This document shows positions 34,876-49,100 of a DNA stretch of 64,000 bases, piece after piece. Positions within the stretch are counted from its first letter, which is position 1. Each line of letters begins with the position of its first letter. The position numbers and the translations under genes were made by a program. Origin of the DNA: Tubiluchus corallicola (lineage: Eukaryota > Priapulida > Priapulimorpha > Priapulimorphida > Tubiluchidae); NCBI GenBank assembly GCA_030141605.1, contig JAQGDQ010000023.1, forward strand, positions 124,001-188,000, read 5' to 3'. Below the pieces are notes generated by a model that saw nothing but the letters and a program-made list of their open reading frames with translations, was not told the origin of the DNA and ran no database searches.

Positions 34876-35738
34876 AAACAATATCTTATCTCAATGATTT
34901 GATTTTATTAGTTTTTATTTCTACAGCCACATAGACCAATATTAGTGATTGTAGGTACGTATGTATGAACAACGCACTGTAGAACTGATAGGCGTATCAT
35001 GTTGCAATAATTGCGATAAATGGCAACTTGACACAGATTTCCCAAATCTTATGGAAAATCGTTGGAGCTTTCAAATATCTTTATTTATTTAATGGCAAAT
35101 CGTCGTTGATAAGGAATGCCAGACACGATGACTGCTACCAATCTACGCAGGCGAAGTTTGGACAGTAGCCACTTTCAGCTGTCCAGCTATAACCTTGAGT
35201 GGCACTACTGTTTGCTATAATGCTCTTCCGTATAGTCTTCTGAAGATCGTATTATCCATTGATGAAGCCCATGTAAATATAGGTCGTAGAGAAATATAGT
35301 TTGTTACATCTGATAGGCTACAGAGCGCGAAAACATGCATAATTTTCATAAAAAAGAATTCAAAATGAGCACTTTCAAAATGGAAGCAATAGGAAAATAA
35401 AATTGCATCCAAAAAACTTTAGCAACGCCACTTTCAATTTCCAAAAGCGTTTTTATCTAGACTGGTCTCCGAGCGTGACGTGAATATTCAGTTGATATAA
35501 CGAAGTTCACAACATACATCTGCCCCTTTCTTTCTTCTGTGCAAGACGACAAAACTGCGCTCTATTTGCTTGTGTAACTATAACTTTTTAGTACGTTTAT
35601 TTTTCTGCGTTTGCTAGTATTAATATGCCCGTCGTTCTTAATGTTAACCACCACCAACAATAATTGTAATTATAAACCTATGTAAATTTTTTTCATAAAA
35701 GTACAATAAATTTATGTATTTATATTTTATATTTACAG

Positions 35739-35945
35739 CACAAAGAGTTATGTCTAATACTCGAAGTATTACAACTACTAATTTTGACAGTGGAACACTT
35801 TCACAAACGAAGAATCTACAGATCTAAAGATGATGTGTCTCCAGGGGTTGCAAACGACTCAAGATTCATCAGAAACTTCACGCTGAACGCGGCAATTCCA
35901 GCGTGTGATTTCAATAATAATGTCAATTTCAGATTGTTCAGTTAA
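35739..35945 (+). CDS. Possible terminal coding exon, unrecognised
   Basis: An acceptor-like pyrimidine/AT stretch ending ATTTACAG is followed by 68 open codons and a stop. The peptide begins HKELCLILEVLQLLILTVEH, continues with FHKRRIYRSKDDVSPGV, and ends NNNVNFRLFS. It has no in-frame Met near the start, so it would have to be spliced to an upstream exon, which I did not find. Protein-like composition and somewhat higher GC than the surroundings are the only support; a chance open frame of this length is possible. No family is recognised. Confidence 0.25.
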   Translation, partial: HKELCLILEVLQLLILTVEHFHKRRIYRSKDDVSPGVANDSRFIRNFTLNAAIPACDFNNNVNFRLFS

Positions 35946-36339
35946 TATTGCGTGATTTGAAGAGAAACGCTTTGGGTGATAATTTCAATTATAACGAGTG
36001 CTTTCATTAAAATAATAACCCAGGATTTTCAATAACGTAAAAGTAATAGGTAATTATAGTCGGACAGCCACCTAAAATAAATTCCTTACTTCCTTAGGAA
36101 CTGAATCAGATGCTTATGCATAGTCATGTAATTTTATGCTATCTGAGCTAAGTTTGATTTTTCGTCATTTTTGTGAATAATAGCACGCTAATTTTACAAT
36201 CACAAAACCGTGTTGCACGTCGCCATAAAGTATCACTTTCAAATGTTAAGCAAAAAGCATGGTGTTTCGCAAGTGTTTTCCGATTGTAACATTTTCATTG
36301 TATCGAGTAATAATTAGAAAATTCTGAAAATACTCTTTA

Positions 36340-36445
36340 GGTTTGTGGAACGATGATAATGATGGTGACATGGATGAAGATAATAATAGTGATTATGGTA
36401 ATGAAAAAATGGTGATAATGGTGATGATGATGACGCCGACGAGAC
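36340..36445. repeat. Imperfect GAT/GGT triplet repeat
   Basis: GATGATAATGATGGTGAC-type sequence. The Asp/Met-rich frame is an artefact. Confidence 0.7.
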
Positions 36446-36859
36446 TCAAAGCTACTTGTAGGCATGATGATGCATTTAACGCGTTTTCTCCGTCTGTAGG
36501 CAAATTTCAAACAGTATTAAACTTTGAAAATAGTTATAAGCCTTTAAGTAAAAAACGGTGCCAATCTTAAATTGTAAGTCAAAATAATCTACTCTTTAAA
36601 ATATTGAAAGGAGACATACCATTTGTTCCAGAATGCCTTACGTGAAAGAATTATTACCACGCAAACGCAATTTCGCGTTTGCGCCACCAGCTCTTCGCTG
36701 CTACGTGCATTTCGCCATTCTCTAGCTAGATGGGCGCTAGCGCCTACATTTCGAAAATGCGTTACACAAAAACAGGTGCTGTACATCTCAGTTCAAATAT
36801 GTTCGTTTCTGATGTACTGCACATCTTCGACAGCTCATGCGTGAGCATAACGGTAACTT

Positions 36860-37072
36860 TGAAATTTAAATTCATCTTAAAGCTTGCCGAGTTTTTTTAC
36901 AACCCACTGATCTCTTACAGTAGTACTGTACTTCAATTTTCTCTTTCACAAACACATGCAACACGCTCGTTGAATATTTTTGCTGTTGAAAATTATGTTT
37001 TTTGTGATGTCATCAATAGTTGGGTTCGCCCGCCGTCAATTAAGATTTTAATCTATTATTTAACTATTAGAA
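36860..37072 (+). repeat. Interspersed repeat of unknown class, copy 2
   Basis: Homologue of 1655-1862 in the same orientation (shared GTACTGTACTT, CACGCTCGT, TTGTGATGTCATCA). The (CATA)n at 37143 lies 70 bp past its end. Confidence 0.55.
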
Positions 37073-37142
37073 ACACAAACACAAAACACATAAATAAAAT
37101 TAGCCATTATGTAGACATATCTATACACATTGCAAACACATT

Positions 37143-37190
37143 TATACATACATACATACATACATACATACATACATACATACATACAGA
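37143..37190. repeat. (CATA)n microsatellite
   Basis: About 11 CATA units. Confidence 0.95.
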
Positions 37191-37448
37191 AGCTTTTGTA
37201 TAAAGATGTAAAGGCATAATTACACATGAAAGTACGTATGTTTAGGGCTTGCTTAAGATATTCATATAAAAATGGAAAGTATTTTACGCTTAAAACATCA
37301 TTAATTGCAACATAGTTACCGCCGCAGCTCCATAGTATCATCTAGTGGAGTTAATTGTAATTTAACAAACAAAGCAATACAAACAAAATAATATTCTAGC
37401 ATAATTATAAGCAGTCTGTGTTCAGTCCTTGTCAAATATGCTCGAATG

Positions 37449-37665
37449 CTGAAAACCGTTTATGGCGTTTTATAATTTAATAGCGGTTATTTAACAATCT
37501 AATCGTCGCTTCACTCTGCTGCTACGTATACAAACGGAGTAATTACATTTTCTGAAAAACCGTTTATGGCGTTATATAATTTAACAGAAATTATTTCTTT
37601 CTTGATCATCGTACTGCATTGTTATTTTAATATTTTAACAATCTAATCGTCTCTTCAGTCTGTCT
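37449..37665. repeat. Tandem duplication with internal insertion
   Basis: GAAAACCGTTTATGGCGTT...TTTAACAATCTAATCGTC occurs twice (from 37449 and from 37553). The second copy is longer by about 45 bp in its middle. Confidence 0.75.
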
Positions 37666-37786
37666 GAGTAAACTAGCATCCGAACCCAAAATCCTAATTT
37701 TGCAAATGTTCGAGAAAAGTTTCCAAGTTCACGTAAACAAATTATATTCTAGATCTGAAGGCTTGCGTTCAATTTTTAGTTACTTG

Positions 37787-37850
37787 CTTGCGAAGTAACA
37801 TGTAAACAGGTCTGTTTCGCCGTGATGTTGTTGCTGCTCTCGTTCGTCAT
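37787..37850 (-). pseudogene. Repeat-family coding fragment ending HHGETDLF..YFAS, copy 2
   Basis: The minus strand reads LPDDEREQQQHHGETDLFTC then YFASK and a stop, matching the C-terminus of the frame at 16667-16927. An in-frame stop lies about a dozen codons before LPDD, so this copy is broken. Family unknown. Confidence 0.4.
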
Positions 37851-39061
37851 CAGGTAATATGTTATTGAAAAAGGATGGTAGCTACACTTGTAGAGCGACT
37901 AGTCGGCTAAAATTTGGCACAAGGATGATAACATATTACACCTCGAAGCCGACGCGAATCGGGACAAAACTGGTTAAGCGACAAAAAACACAGTTTCATA
38001 AAAAACTTGATGCTGCATATAGAAATTTCGCAAAATGTGGCACAAACTGCTCTAATGTGCGTGTGTGCAACGATTAAGTAACCAAATCCTTCGCATTCTT
38101 GACTAGCTATCGAAATTAAAGCCATATTAGAGCCACTGACTGAAATAGATAATCGGTTACCGCTACAATGGAAACTCGAAAACTAACAACATTGGCTTTA
38201 TTACTAAAAATTAATCTTGTTTATTTAACTTTTAGTAGGTCTAAATTAGTGCACCAAAGCGACTCATTTTTGCAATGGAATAACATACTTTCCTGAGAGC
38301 TGGACCACCTGATTCCAAATGTAATTGTCCTGAAGGTTAGCTGACCTTTCTTCATCTCTGAATTTGCAACTTTAAGAACGCATGACTTTTTTACCGCGTC
38401 ATTGTTTGAGGTTATCTTTTGTAATTAACTGAAATTTGAAGTTGATTGTCTACGTCAACGGTAAATGTGAAATGTGAATTTAGACTTTGAAAATTCAAAA
38501 CATGGATCTGGAAACTCGTTAAGTTAGACAATTTCTTTGTGAAATTTCACCTTTTTCCCCTAGTGTAGAGTGTAGACTGCCGGGATTCGCATATTTCCTA
38601 CAGGTAGGTTTTAATGACGATTCTGATGACAAAAAATGGTCTTAGAAAAATCGACACAAACGTGGAAGGCATAATAACACGGAAGCAAAAAACTGGAACG
38701 TGCAGGCTAACAAAAAGCAATTGAAGAGATGATGTTTCAATGTACCAAATAACTTTAGTGCTAAGACAGCAAAGAAAATCAGTCTGCTCTATACCTATTT
38801 GAGATATTTGGTACAGATATTCACTTATATTATACATACTGTCCATGCACTGCCATGAAAGATTCACACATACCTCTAATTTTAAGCAAGTCTTACCCTA
38901 TAATTAGACAGCTGATAGTGGCTTTTTCACTACACTGATGTTTTCCTCAATCCTTCTCACACTAGTACAATATCCAGCTTTCCTTTGCAACACGTACACA
39001 AGCAGCTATTAGGTTGCGCGGTTGTTAGGAAGCCTAACTTCTCTGGTTGGCTAATTACGTA

Positions 39062-39069
39062 TGACGTCA
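39062..39069. promoter_or_regulatory. Perfect CRE palindrome TGACGTCA
   Basis: The surroundings are less AT-rich than average and include a CCAAT-like GCCAAC on the minus strand. A donor-like AGG|GTAAGA lies on the minus strand near 38895, so a 5-prime UTR exon on that strand is conceivable, but no coding exon was found to join it. Confidence 0.25.
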
Positions 39070-39189
39070 CTGAGCCTTGAGTACACTGTGCAACATAAAC
39101 TGATAAAGGTGAAGGAATGCAGGGTTTAGTTAATGCACGTGTTTCATTTATTTCAGAAAGATTGTAAAAATAATGATGATAGTTTTATA

Positions 39190-39535
39190 TTCTTGCTAAC
39201 TGGGTGCCCATAGATTTTATAACTTGATCTTTAGAATTGATAACCGTTTGAAAGCCTACTTCACTATTGAAATTGTACGAACTGATTCATATCTGATCGA
39301 TGTTAACCCATCTAATAACTGTCTCACTTTTAGCATCAATTCTACCCGGCGTCACGGATACAAATTGTTTCTGCCGCGTTGTTGTAAAATTGTAAGACAA
39401 AATAATTTGTTCGTACGTGCAATATCGTTGTGGAACGCACTACCAGAAGAATCTGTTCAGTCAAATTCACTTAAAGCTTTCAAATCTGCCTTAGACAGAT
39501 ATAATTTTAATGACAAATTGAAAATATTTCGTTAA
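39190..39535 (+). mobile_element. Non-LTR retrotransposon RT C-terminal fragment
   Basis: The frame at 39224-39535 reads STRRHGYKLFLPRC, QNNLFVRAISLWNALPEESV and LKAFKSALDRYNF then stops. RxNxF..R..LWN.LP followed by FK..L is the standard C-terminus of CR1/Jockey-type polyproteins. About 250 bp of AT-rich sequence, likely UTR, follow with AATAAA near 39756. It is truncated at its 5-prime side and lies about 600 bp downstream of the giant gene on the opposite strand. Confidence 0.8.
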
Positions 39536-39906
39536 CTTGTGTATTTTTTTCAGTTAATTTGTGGCGTACTTTAGTTTTGTTTCGTGTGTGTTTTCTACTA
39601 TAACTATTTTATTTTTTTACTGCAATTCACTCTTATGCGGATTGTAATCATATGTAAAGCTCTATTTTAATTAACTAATATTTTTAATTTTAGTGTAGTT
39701 GTGTGAATACTAACTAAAGTCACAAAAAAACGCGCTGGCTGTCAAATGTGCAAATAAATTTAATAACGCTAAACTGTAAAGTGTCTTTTCCTTTGAAACT
39801 TCTAAATATATTTTACAATTGTCAGCACTTTCAAACCTAGAACGAATTTTAGCTGTAGTCAGTACTGGTGTTTCTAACTGGACAGTTGAAGAACTATAAA
39901 AAATGT

Positions 39907-39926
39907 TTTATTACCAGAAATTTATT
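39907..39926 (-). promoter_or_regulatory. Tandem poly(A) signals for the giant gene
   Basis: Minus-strand AATAAA occurs at 39907-39912 and 39921-39926, about 200 and 215 nt after the stop codon at 40126. They are the nearest canonical signals, giving a short 3-prime UTR. Confidence 0.5.
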
Positions 39927-40125
39927 ATTTTCAATAGCTATACAAATTATTTCATTTTTCACTGTACATGACACGAAACGATCCTAATATGAAAGATGAT
40001 ATGATATCTAATAAATTATCGTTGCTTAAAATAAATAATATAATTTGGACTTTATAAGTCTACATAATTTTGAATATTAAGTGAACTCGCAGCTTTCACA
40101 TAGTTGTTTCATAAGCACAAAAAAG

Positions 40126-43100
40126 TCAATCAAGATCTTGAGTATCGCGACGTCTCTTAATACATTTTTTCTGTAAAATGCAAAAAATTCCAAAGCAGCA
40201 AGCAATTGCAGCGAGATAAATCCATACAAGTTTTTTGAAAGACGGAGCTTCCTCTTCTACGGTCTCCTTTCCAGTATCATCACCAGCAAAAACTCCTATT
40301 TCTTCTAAAGAAACACATTTGATAAGTTTTGGACAATTCTTTACCTGTGCACCACAATCTGCACTTGTTAGCACACACTTTTGGCTGTTTTTTGGACAAG
40401 CAACACGTTCGCATGGAGAAGCTTTGCATTTACAGATGGGGCAAAGAGTTTCAGCATGACTCTCATACCCATGTAGGCACTCGACTGCACATTCACTGCT
40501 TACACCACAGTTAACATCTCTAGCAACGGAGCATCCAATGAAGGGTGAACCTGATGTTTGCATTGTACCTGGAATTTTCTGCCCTTCGCTTGTAACGCAC
40601 CACAATCGCTTACTATGTAAGTTAATTTGCACTGACTGATAATCACCATTACTCAAACACTGTGGCCGGTACAGTTCTTCAGACATAATTCGTGTCTCTG
40701 TTCCTGAGAGCACGTCGAAGTTTGCTTGTTCCACTTGGCAGGGAGTTAAATGCGGAGCAGAGCAAACAGAACCACAGTTTATAAAATGACAACATTTTTT
40801 CTCTGCTACGCAATCTCCGTCATTGTCACAGAAATGTCTAGGACATTGTTTAACAGTAAACGTTTCTTCACTAGGGCAACTTCCAACCTTTCTTACTTTC
40901 TCAAAAAAACATTTCGCAAGTTTTGGACACACTCCAGATCGACATTGTACATTGATGGCTTTACACTGCTGTGACGGCAGACATTTGATTTTTTTACATG
41001 GAGACGGTTTGCATTTACAAGTAGGACAAAGATTAGTCCTCTCTACTGAATAACCAAAAATACATTTCGTGGGGCAGTTTGTTTCATCAAAGTCGCATAA
41101 ACTTTGACCAGTGACCAAAGGAATTGAGCACACCTTCCCGCAACGTAAACTCTCGCAGCACAGTTCTGTTTCATTACAGTCATTATCATGGTTGCAAAAA
41201 TGTTCTTGACACTCATCAAAATAATATTCTATAGAATTCCGGCACATCCTATTACTCCGTCTAGCTTGTATACACATTGTTGCTTGTAAAAAGTCTGTGG
41301 ACAGTTTTGTTCCGGGAATAGGATAACCCTGTTTCGTAACACACCAAGCATAACCACCCCTGGTATGAAACTGGAACGGACTATATTCTCCATTGCTTAG
41401 ACACTTCGGTGGATGAACGTAATCTAGTAGGTGTGACTCTAACAGTAAGTGGTCACCATTTGCCTGCTCAACCTGGCACTTGGTAAATATTGGTATGGAA
41501 CAAATTCGGCCACATGATTTAGATGAACAGCATTTTTCTTCTGCAGGACAATCCACATCAGTGTTACATGATAATCTGGGGCACTCACTCAAAGTCAGCT
41601 TATTAGAATCAGGACAGGTGCCTACTTTGTTTCTTTGAATGTCTTCGCATCTTACAAGCGCAGGACAAGAAATGCCTCCACACTTTACAATAACTGTATT
41701 GCAAACCTGCGAACCAGGACAGACGACACCTTCACATGGAGAATGTTTACACTTACAAAAAGGACAAAGTGTCTCAGCGTCAACTGCATATCCGAAGTCA
41801 CACTTTAGACTACACTCTTTTATATTGTAAGCACATAACTGCAAGCCCGCAAGCATTGGAATTGAGCACACATTACCACATCGAGCAGACGGACAACATT
41901 TTTCTAATCCTTGACAATCTGAATCTTTGACACATTTATGAAGAGGACACTTTCTCAAGCCAATTTTGTCAATACATATGCCAGGCTTTAGTTCAAACAT
42001 TAATGGGCTATAGCAAACAGTGCCACATGTGTCCAAATAACAACATTTTTTATCTGCAGGACAGTCAATGTCATTATAGCATGATTTATTAGGACAAAAC
42101 TTATCGTCTGGGTGTAAAAACGCAGGACAAATTCCTTCTTTATTTAGCGATAACATTGAAGTAGGGCAATTAGAACTGCAGGTTTTGAAACTACAGCATC
42201 TTTTCCCTTTTGGACATTCCTCGTCACATTGGTCACCAAAACACTTTAGATTTGTACTAGATTTATCACAACCTTTGTGCTCACTCACATTAAGTACAGC
42301 TTTATTGCACGTTGTTGCACATATTTGAATATCACAACACTTTTGCTCACCAAAGCATTCAGCATGTGAAACACAAGATTTTCCTACAGATTTCTTGACT
42401 TCACATAGCTCAGAATCATTGCACACAACAAAATTATTCAAACTTAACACTGGAGTAGAACAGACACTACCACATGCAACAAAATGACAACATTTCTGGT
42501 TTGATGGACAACTGATATCATTTCTGCATGACTGAGACGGGCACTGTGCCGCACTAAAATATCCTGGTTGGTGACACAGTCCAGGTTTATTAATATTTAG
42601 TAAAGGAGTAAAACAAACATTGCCACATACATCAAAATAACAGCACTTTTGGTCTCCCAAACAATCACTGTTTGTCTGGCAAGACTGTACTGGACACCCA
42701 TCTCGTTGAGTAAATGTATCAGAATTATAACAAACCCCAGCTTTGCTTCTTGTTGCTTCACAATCAAAGGGCGGTGAGTCTGCTAGCTGCTTGGTTCCTG
42801 GAATTGGATGACCCTCTGCTGTCACACACCAAGAGTAGCCTCGGTAAAACTGCATTGCACTATAATAACCAGTACTGGAACATTGAGGTCGATAAACATT
42901 GGCAGTAAACTGATCTTGGTATTGTAATTTCAGATCAACATTTGATTGTTCTATTAAGCATGCTGTTAACACAGTAACCTGACATACCATCCCACAGGAG
43001 CTAAAATTACAACATTTTCTTGCAGGTCCACAATCAATGTCTTTATCACATTTTTTTCTGGGACACAGCTTGCCTTCAAATGCTCTAAAATCTTGACAAA

Positions 43101-46100
43101 TTCCTTTAATTTCTAATAAGTTCTTTGTATCAATCACTTGTATGAGTGTAGGCATGCACTTTCCAAGTTTTGGACAAAAAGCCATTCCACACCCCGGAAA
43201 GTCAATTGTTCTACATTCTTCTGATGGAGGACATTTGACTCCTTCACATGGCGAAGGCTTACATTGACAGGTTGCACAAAGAGTAATATTGTTCACAGCG
43301 TACCCATAAATACATGAAAGCTGACAGTCATCTAGGTTAACATCACAGGTCAATGAAGTATTATATTCAGGGTCAGTACATACCATACCACAAACATCAA
43401 AATGACAACATTTCTGTTTGTCAGGGCAATCTACATCATTGCTACAAGAATTATGTGAACAACTTCTATTGCTAGATGAGTTTGGACAAAGTCCTGACTT
43501 TACTATGGATACAATAGGCATCACACAGACACTCCCACAATCACCAATATTGCAGCACTTCTCCTCCAATGGACATTCAATGTCATTGTAACAAAACTGA
43601 GATGGGCAAGACAATTTTTTATATTTTAATGACTGAGGACAAATTCCTCGCTTGTTGACTGAGAGAATTGACTTGAAACAGACATTCCCGCAGCCAATAA
43701 AAGAACAACACTTTTCGTCATCTGGGCAATCACTGTCAACTTTGCAAAATTTGCTTGGACATTCACTGTCTCTAAGTTTTTCAAAATTGTGACAAACTCC
43801 TGGTTTAGGATCATTTGGTATGGGGTCTAAGCAAACAAAGCCACAGTGTTTGAGCCAACAGCATTTTTCTTTTTGTGGGCACTCAGTATCACTGCTACAA
43901 GACTGAGGTGGGCACATTACAATATCCACATTCTTTACATTGTAGCATATACCAGGTTTGTTTGCAGTTGTTATTAAAGGAGACGAGCAAACCCATTCAC
44001 ACTCTCTGAATCTACAACATTTTTGCAAATTTGGACAATCGATATCATTAATGCAGGTCTGCAATGGACAGTCAGTTTTTTGATAATAGTGAGGAGCCAA
44101 ACAAATGCCAGGTTTGTTCACATTCAGTAGGGGACTAGAACACACACTCCCACATTCATCATTCCAACAACATTTATCATTCACTGGGCAATCACCATCG
44201 TTGTTACACTGGTATGAACAGTTAGTAAGATCAGTATCTTGAAAACTGTAGCAAGAGCCCTTTTTGGCTGTTATTGCAGCACAGTTAGGAGAAGACGATA
44301 CTAGACTCTTTTTTGTCCCAGGAATTGGCTCTCCTTTTAAAGTTACGCACCAGAAATAACCAGTACTGTCATCTATTTGAATTTGGCTATACATGCCATT
44401 ATTATCACACTGTGGGATATACATTTCACTTGTTTTTCCAGTACTTAACAATTTGTAAAGGGCACTAGCTCGATCAACTTGGCATGCCGTTAATATAGGA
44501 GTAATGCAAATCCACCCAGAATTTTCAAAATAGCAGCACCTTTCTTCTGCTTGGCAGCTTATATCATTGTTACAAGGCTGATGCAGAGAATCATTTCTGG
44601 CGAAGCTATAGGTGTTTGGACATGTTCCAGGTTTAGTTGGAGCATCAAAACATTTTGGAAGTTTTGGACAATAATTATAATCACAGTCCAAATCTACAAC
44701 GCTACACACCTGTGACCTATGACATTTTATCCTTTTGCAAGGAGAATCATTACAGCCATAAGTAGGACACAGAGTTTCATTATGAATTTGATATCCATAA
44801 ATGCACTTTTTTGGGCAGCCTTTTTCTTTAAAATGACATTCGTTTAGCCCAAATCTTGCTGGTTGTACACATATTTTCCCACATGATAATATATTGCAGC
44901 ATTTTTGCCTGCCAAAGCAATCAACATCATTCTGACATGGCTGGCCAAAACAGTCATCATTAGGAATTTTCACGGGACAAACTCCTTCTTTTATACCAGA
45001 TAATATAGGAGTGCAGCAAACAGTGCCACAACGATTAAATACGCAGCACTTCTCTGAAAATTTGCAATCAATGTCGTTTTGGCAAGTTCGTGAAGGACAA
45101 CTACTAGCATAAAATGTATTAAAATCTGGGCAGATACCTGGATTGTTTAAAGACAGTATGGGGACAGAGCAAACATTTCCACATTCATCTGAATGACAAC
45201 ACTTTTCTCCAGCTGAACAATCAAAATCATTTTTGCACAACTGCAGTGGACACTTCGCAAAGGTTTTGATATTAGAACAAATACCTGGTGTGCTTCTTAC
45301 CATGCTGGCTGCATAACAGACATGTCCACATCCCTTGAAAACGCAGCATTTCATAGACGAAGGACAGTCAAAGTCACTGCTGCATTGTTGCTTTGGACAA
45401 TCTTTACCTTTCAACTTATTAAACACATGGCAAGTACCAGGTTTGCTCACAACTGTGATGGGGTCAAAGCAAACTTGTCCACAAGCAAAAAACTGGCAAC
45501 ACTTCTTGCTGTCTTTGCAATAAATATCATTTGTGCATGGCTGAGGTGGGCACTTCTTTCCATCGAAATAATCTGGAGGCTGGCACACTCCTGGTTTGTT
45601 AATACTTAATAAAGATGTGTGGCAAACTTTTCCACAATGCTCAGTACCACAGCATTTTTCTTCTGCTGGACAATCGACATCTGTTGCACAAGAATATTTA
45701 GGACAGCCAACGCTACTATAATTTACAATACCATGACAAATTCCAGGTTTTTCCACTAAAGCAGCACAGTCAAATGGTAACAAACCTGGTGACCTTTTTG
45801 TACCTGGTACTGGTACTCCATCTTCTGTAACACACCAAGAGAAATTTTTATGAGTTTGTGAAGGATTGTAGTCTCCATTCTTCAGGCAGAGTGGTCGGTA
45901 GATTTCTGATAAATCTTTAGTCATACTTTGCATTCTGAAATTAAATATTGTTAATTCGGTTTGGCAAGCAGACAACATAGGGGTTGCACATACAGCCTCA
46001 ATTTTCTCAAACTGACAACACTTCTCCTCTGCAGGACACTGACTGTCAACTACACAACGCTTCGGCAAACCAGTTGCGGTCATATTTTGGGGACATTTTC

Positions 46101-49100
46101 CGACTTTTGTCACAACTAAACACCTTGCCAGTTTCGGACAGAAATCACTGTGGCAGTGCACATCGACGAGAACACATTCCTCTCCTTCACCGCATTTAAT
46201 AGCATTGCACGGAGAAGGTTTGCAATTGCAAGTGGGGCAAAGTGTTTGATTATCAAATACATAACCATGTACACATTTAACTGAACAATCTTCAATAGAC
46301 ACTTCACATAACTGATGTCTAATACCAATCACTATAGAGCATACTTTTCCACAAGAAATCGATGTGCAGCACTTCTGCACACCAGGACAATCAACATCTG
46401 CATTACAGCTACGATTATTACAATCAGTAATATTAACTTTGTCAGGGCACGTGCCTGACTTTCTTACATTAAGCAATGGCTCAGAACAAACCATTCCACA
46501 ACCTGCAACTTGACAGCATTTCTGCTCCAGAGGACACTCTATGTCATTAGCACAAGCCTGAATCGGACATCTGGCAGAACTGGTGGTAAGAGTAGGACAA
46601 AGACCCGGTTTGTTTTCAGAATATATAGGCAATGAGCAAATGTTTCCACATAGCTCAGAAAAACAGCACTTTTGGTTTCCAGAACAGTCATCATCTACAA
46701 CACAGGACTCAGTAAGACATTCTCTGTTTTCGTGTTTATCATCATTGGGACATAAGCCCTTTTTATTACCAGTAAACATAGGAGTAAAACAGACTTTGCC
46801 ACAGGCCTCAAAATGGCAACACTTGTCCCGAAGCGGGCAGTCTATATCATACTTGCAGTGAGCACTTGGACATATTCTCATGTCAAATGTTTGTGAATTA
46901 TGACATAACCCTGGTTTACTTACAACTGGAAAAGGATTGACGCAGACGCTTCCACAGTGACCAAACCGGCAGCACTTTTGTGAACCGTGACAATAAATAT
47001 CATTGCTGCAAGACTGAGGGGGGCAATTACTTTCAGAGAGCATAGCTGGCTCGGGACAAATTCCAAGTTTATTAAGCGACAATAGAGGTGGAATACAAAC
47101 TTTTCCACATGCATCAAATTGACAGCAGATTTCAGATACTAAGCAGTCACTATCATTGCTACACAAGCTTGAAGGACATTTGCCCTTTTCAAAATAATTA
47201 GCTTCATAGCAAAGTTTTGCATAGTTGCCTAATGAATGACAACTTATGAGAACTGGATCATATAATTCCAACTTTTGCTTTGAACCTGGTACAGGAAAAC
47301 CGTCCTTGTCAACACACCAGAAATCACCAAGGCTTTTATTAATTTGAACAGGATTATAGTAACCCTTGTTATGGCAATTGGGCTGAAAAATATCTGTAGT
47401 TTCATTATCAAAATCTGATATTACATTCATAAGTTTGAAATTAGCTTGTTCAATCTGACAGGCAGTGAGTACTGGAGTTACACAAACTCTTTCACAGCAT
47501 CTCTCTTCTGCGGGGCATTCAAAATCATCAACACATGGCTGACCGGAAAAGGTACTATCAAACGCTGCACTTCTCCTTGGACACACTCCTGGTTTAAAAA
47601 AGTTAGAGCACTCGGCTAGTTTAGGACAAAATTTGAAGCCACAATCAACATCAACCAACTCACATTGTTGTGAAACCAAACATATTACATCTTGGCACGG
47701 AGAAGGTTTACAGTCACAAGTTGGGCACAGAGTATTATTATCTACTATATAACCATGAATGCATTTTTTAGGGCATTTATCCAAGCTAATAGAACATTTG
47801 TGCGAATCTGTGATTTGATCGAACTTACAGACAATGTACAATGATTCTGGTGACTGTTTTGATCCCGGAATTGGAATACCATTCTTGTCAACGCACCAGG
47901 AATACCCTGTTTTATGCGACTTTTGGATAGGTTTAAAGTCGCCGTTATCCAAACATTCAGAAATTACTGAAACAGAAGGTTTGAACCGAGCATTAGCATA
48001 TTCTATTTGACAAGGTGTTAATACAGGTATAACACAGGTGCTACCACATGCTGCAAAGTAGCAGCAAAGTTCCACAACTGCACACTCCCTGTCAGAAGAA
48101 CAAGTACGAACAGGACAAGAACTGCTATTTAATAATCTTGGAGATGGACAAACTCCAGCTTTCTTCACTCTCTTACACTTAGCAAGTTTTGGACAAAAAG
48201 AAGCACCACAATCAGTGTCTACAACATCACATATCTGTGATTCTCTACATTTCACACTAAAACAAGGAGAAGGTTTGCATGTACAAGTAGGGCACAATGT
48301 TTCTGGGTCATTCTCATAGCCATAGATGCAATCCTTTTGGCAACTGTAGATACTAAAGTTGCATGCACTGTTAAATGGAATGACACACACTTGGCCACAA
48401 GGAAAAATTTGGCAACACCTTTTTTCTCCCAGACAGTCAAGATCATTTCTACAAACCTGTGGAGGACATACTCTGCCATTGAAAACAGATGGACAAATCC
48501 CCGGCTTTTCACCAACTGTGACTGGTTTATAGCAAACATTACCACACTTTCTAAAAGTGCAACATTTCTCTTCTGCAGGACAGTGAATATCATTATAACA
48601 TGATGCAATCGGGCATTTTCTGAAATCGAACTCATCATATCTATAGCATATACCAGGTTTATTTATGGATAATAAAGGTTTCATGCACACGTTTCCACAC
48701 TTACTAAAGTGGCAACATTTTTCAAGTTCATAGCAGTCTGTGTCAATCGTGCACATGTTGGTGGGACACTTTATGCCATAAAAGTAATTCTCATCATGGC
48801 AAATTCCTGGTTTAATTCCCAATATCAATGGTTTATAGCATATGTTACCACACAGTGTAAAATAGCAACATTTCTCTTCAAAGGGGCAATCGATATCAAA
48901 ACTACAAAGTGTAGACGGGCAGCTTTTACCGTCAAATTCATCAGATCTGTAGCACGATCCTGGTTTCTTAGTAGATTTTAAGGGAGAAATACAAATGTGC
49001 CCACAAGTTACAAAATAGCAACACTTTTGTTGTTTTAAACAATCAACATCATTATTACATTGAGGCAAATTTTGGCATTCACTTTTATTGTATGGAGGCA

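Noticed and set aside
35215-35412. Short secreted peptide frame with Met-Lys-Ile-Met-His start
   Set aside because: Weak, short hydrophobic start; no splice sites or promoter motifs of the quality seen for the 3165-7182 gene.
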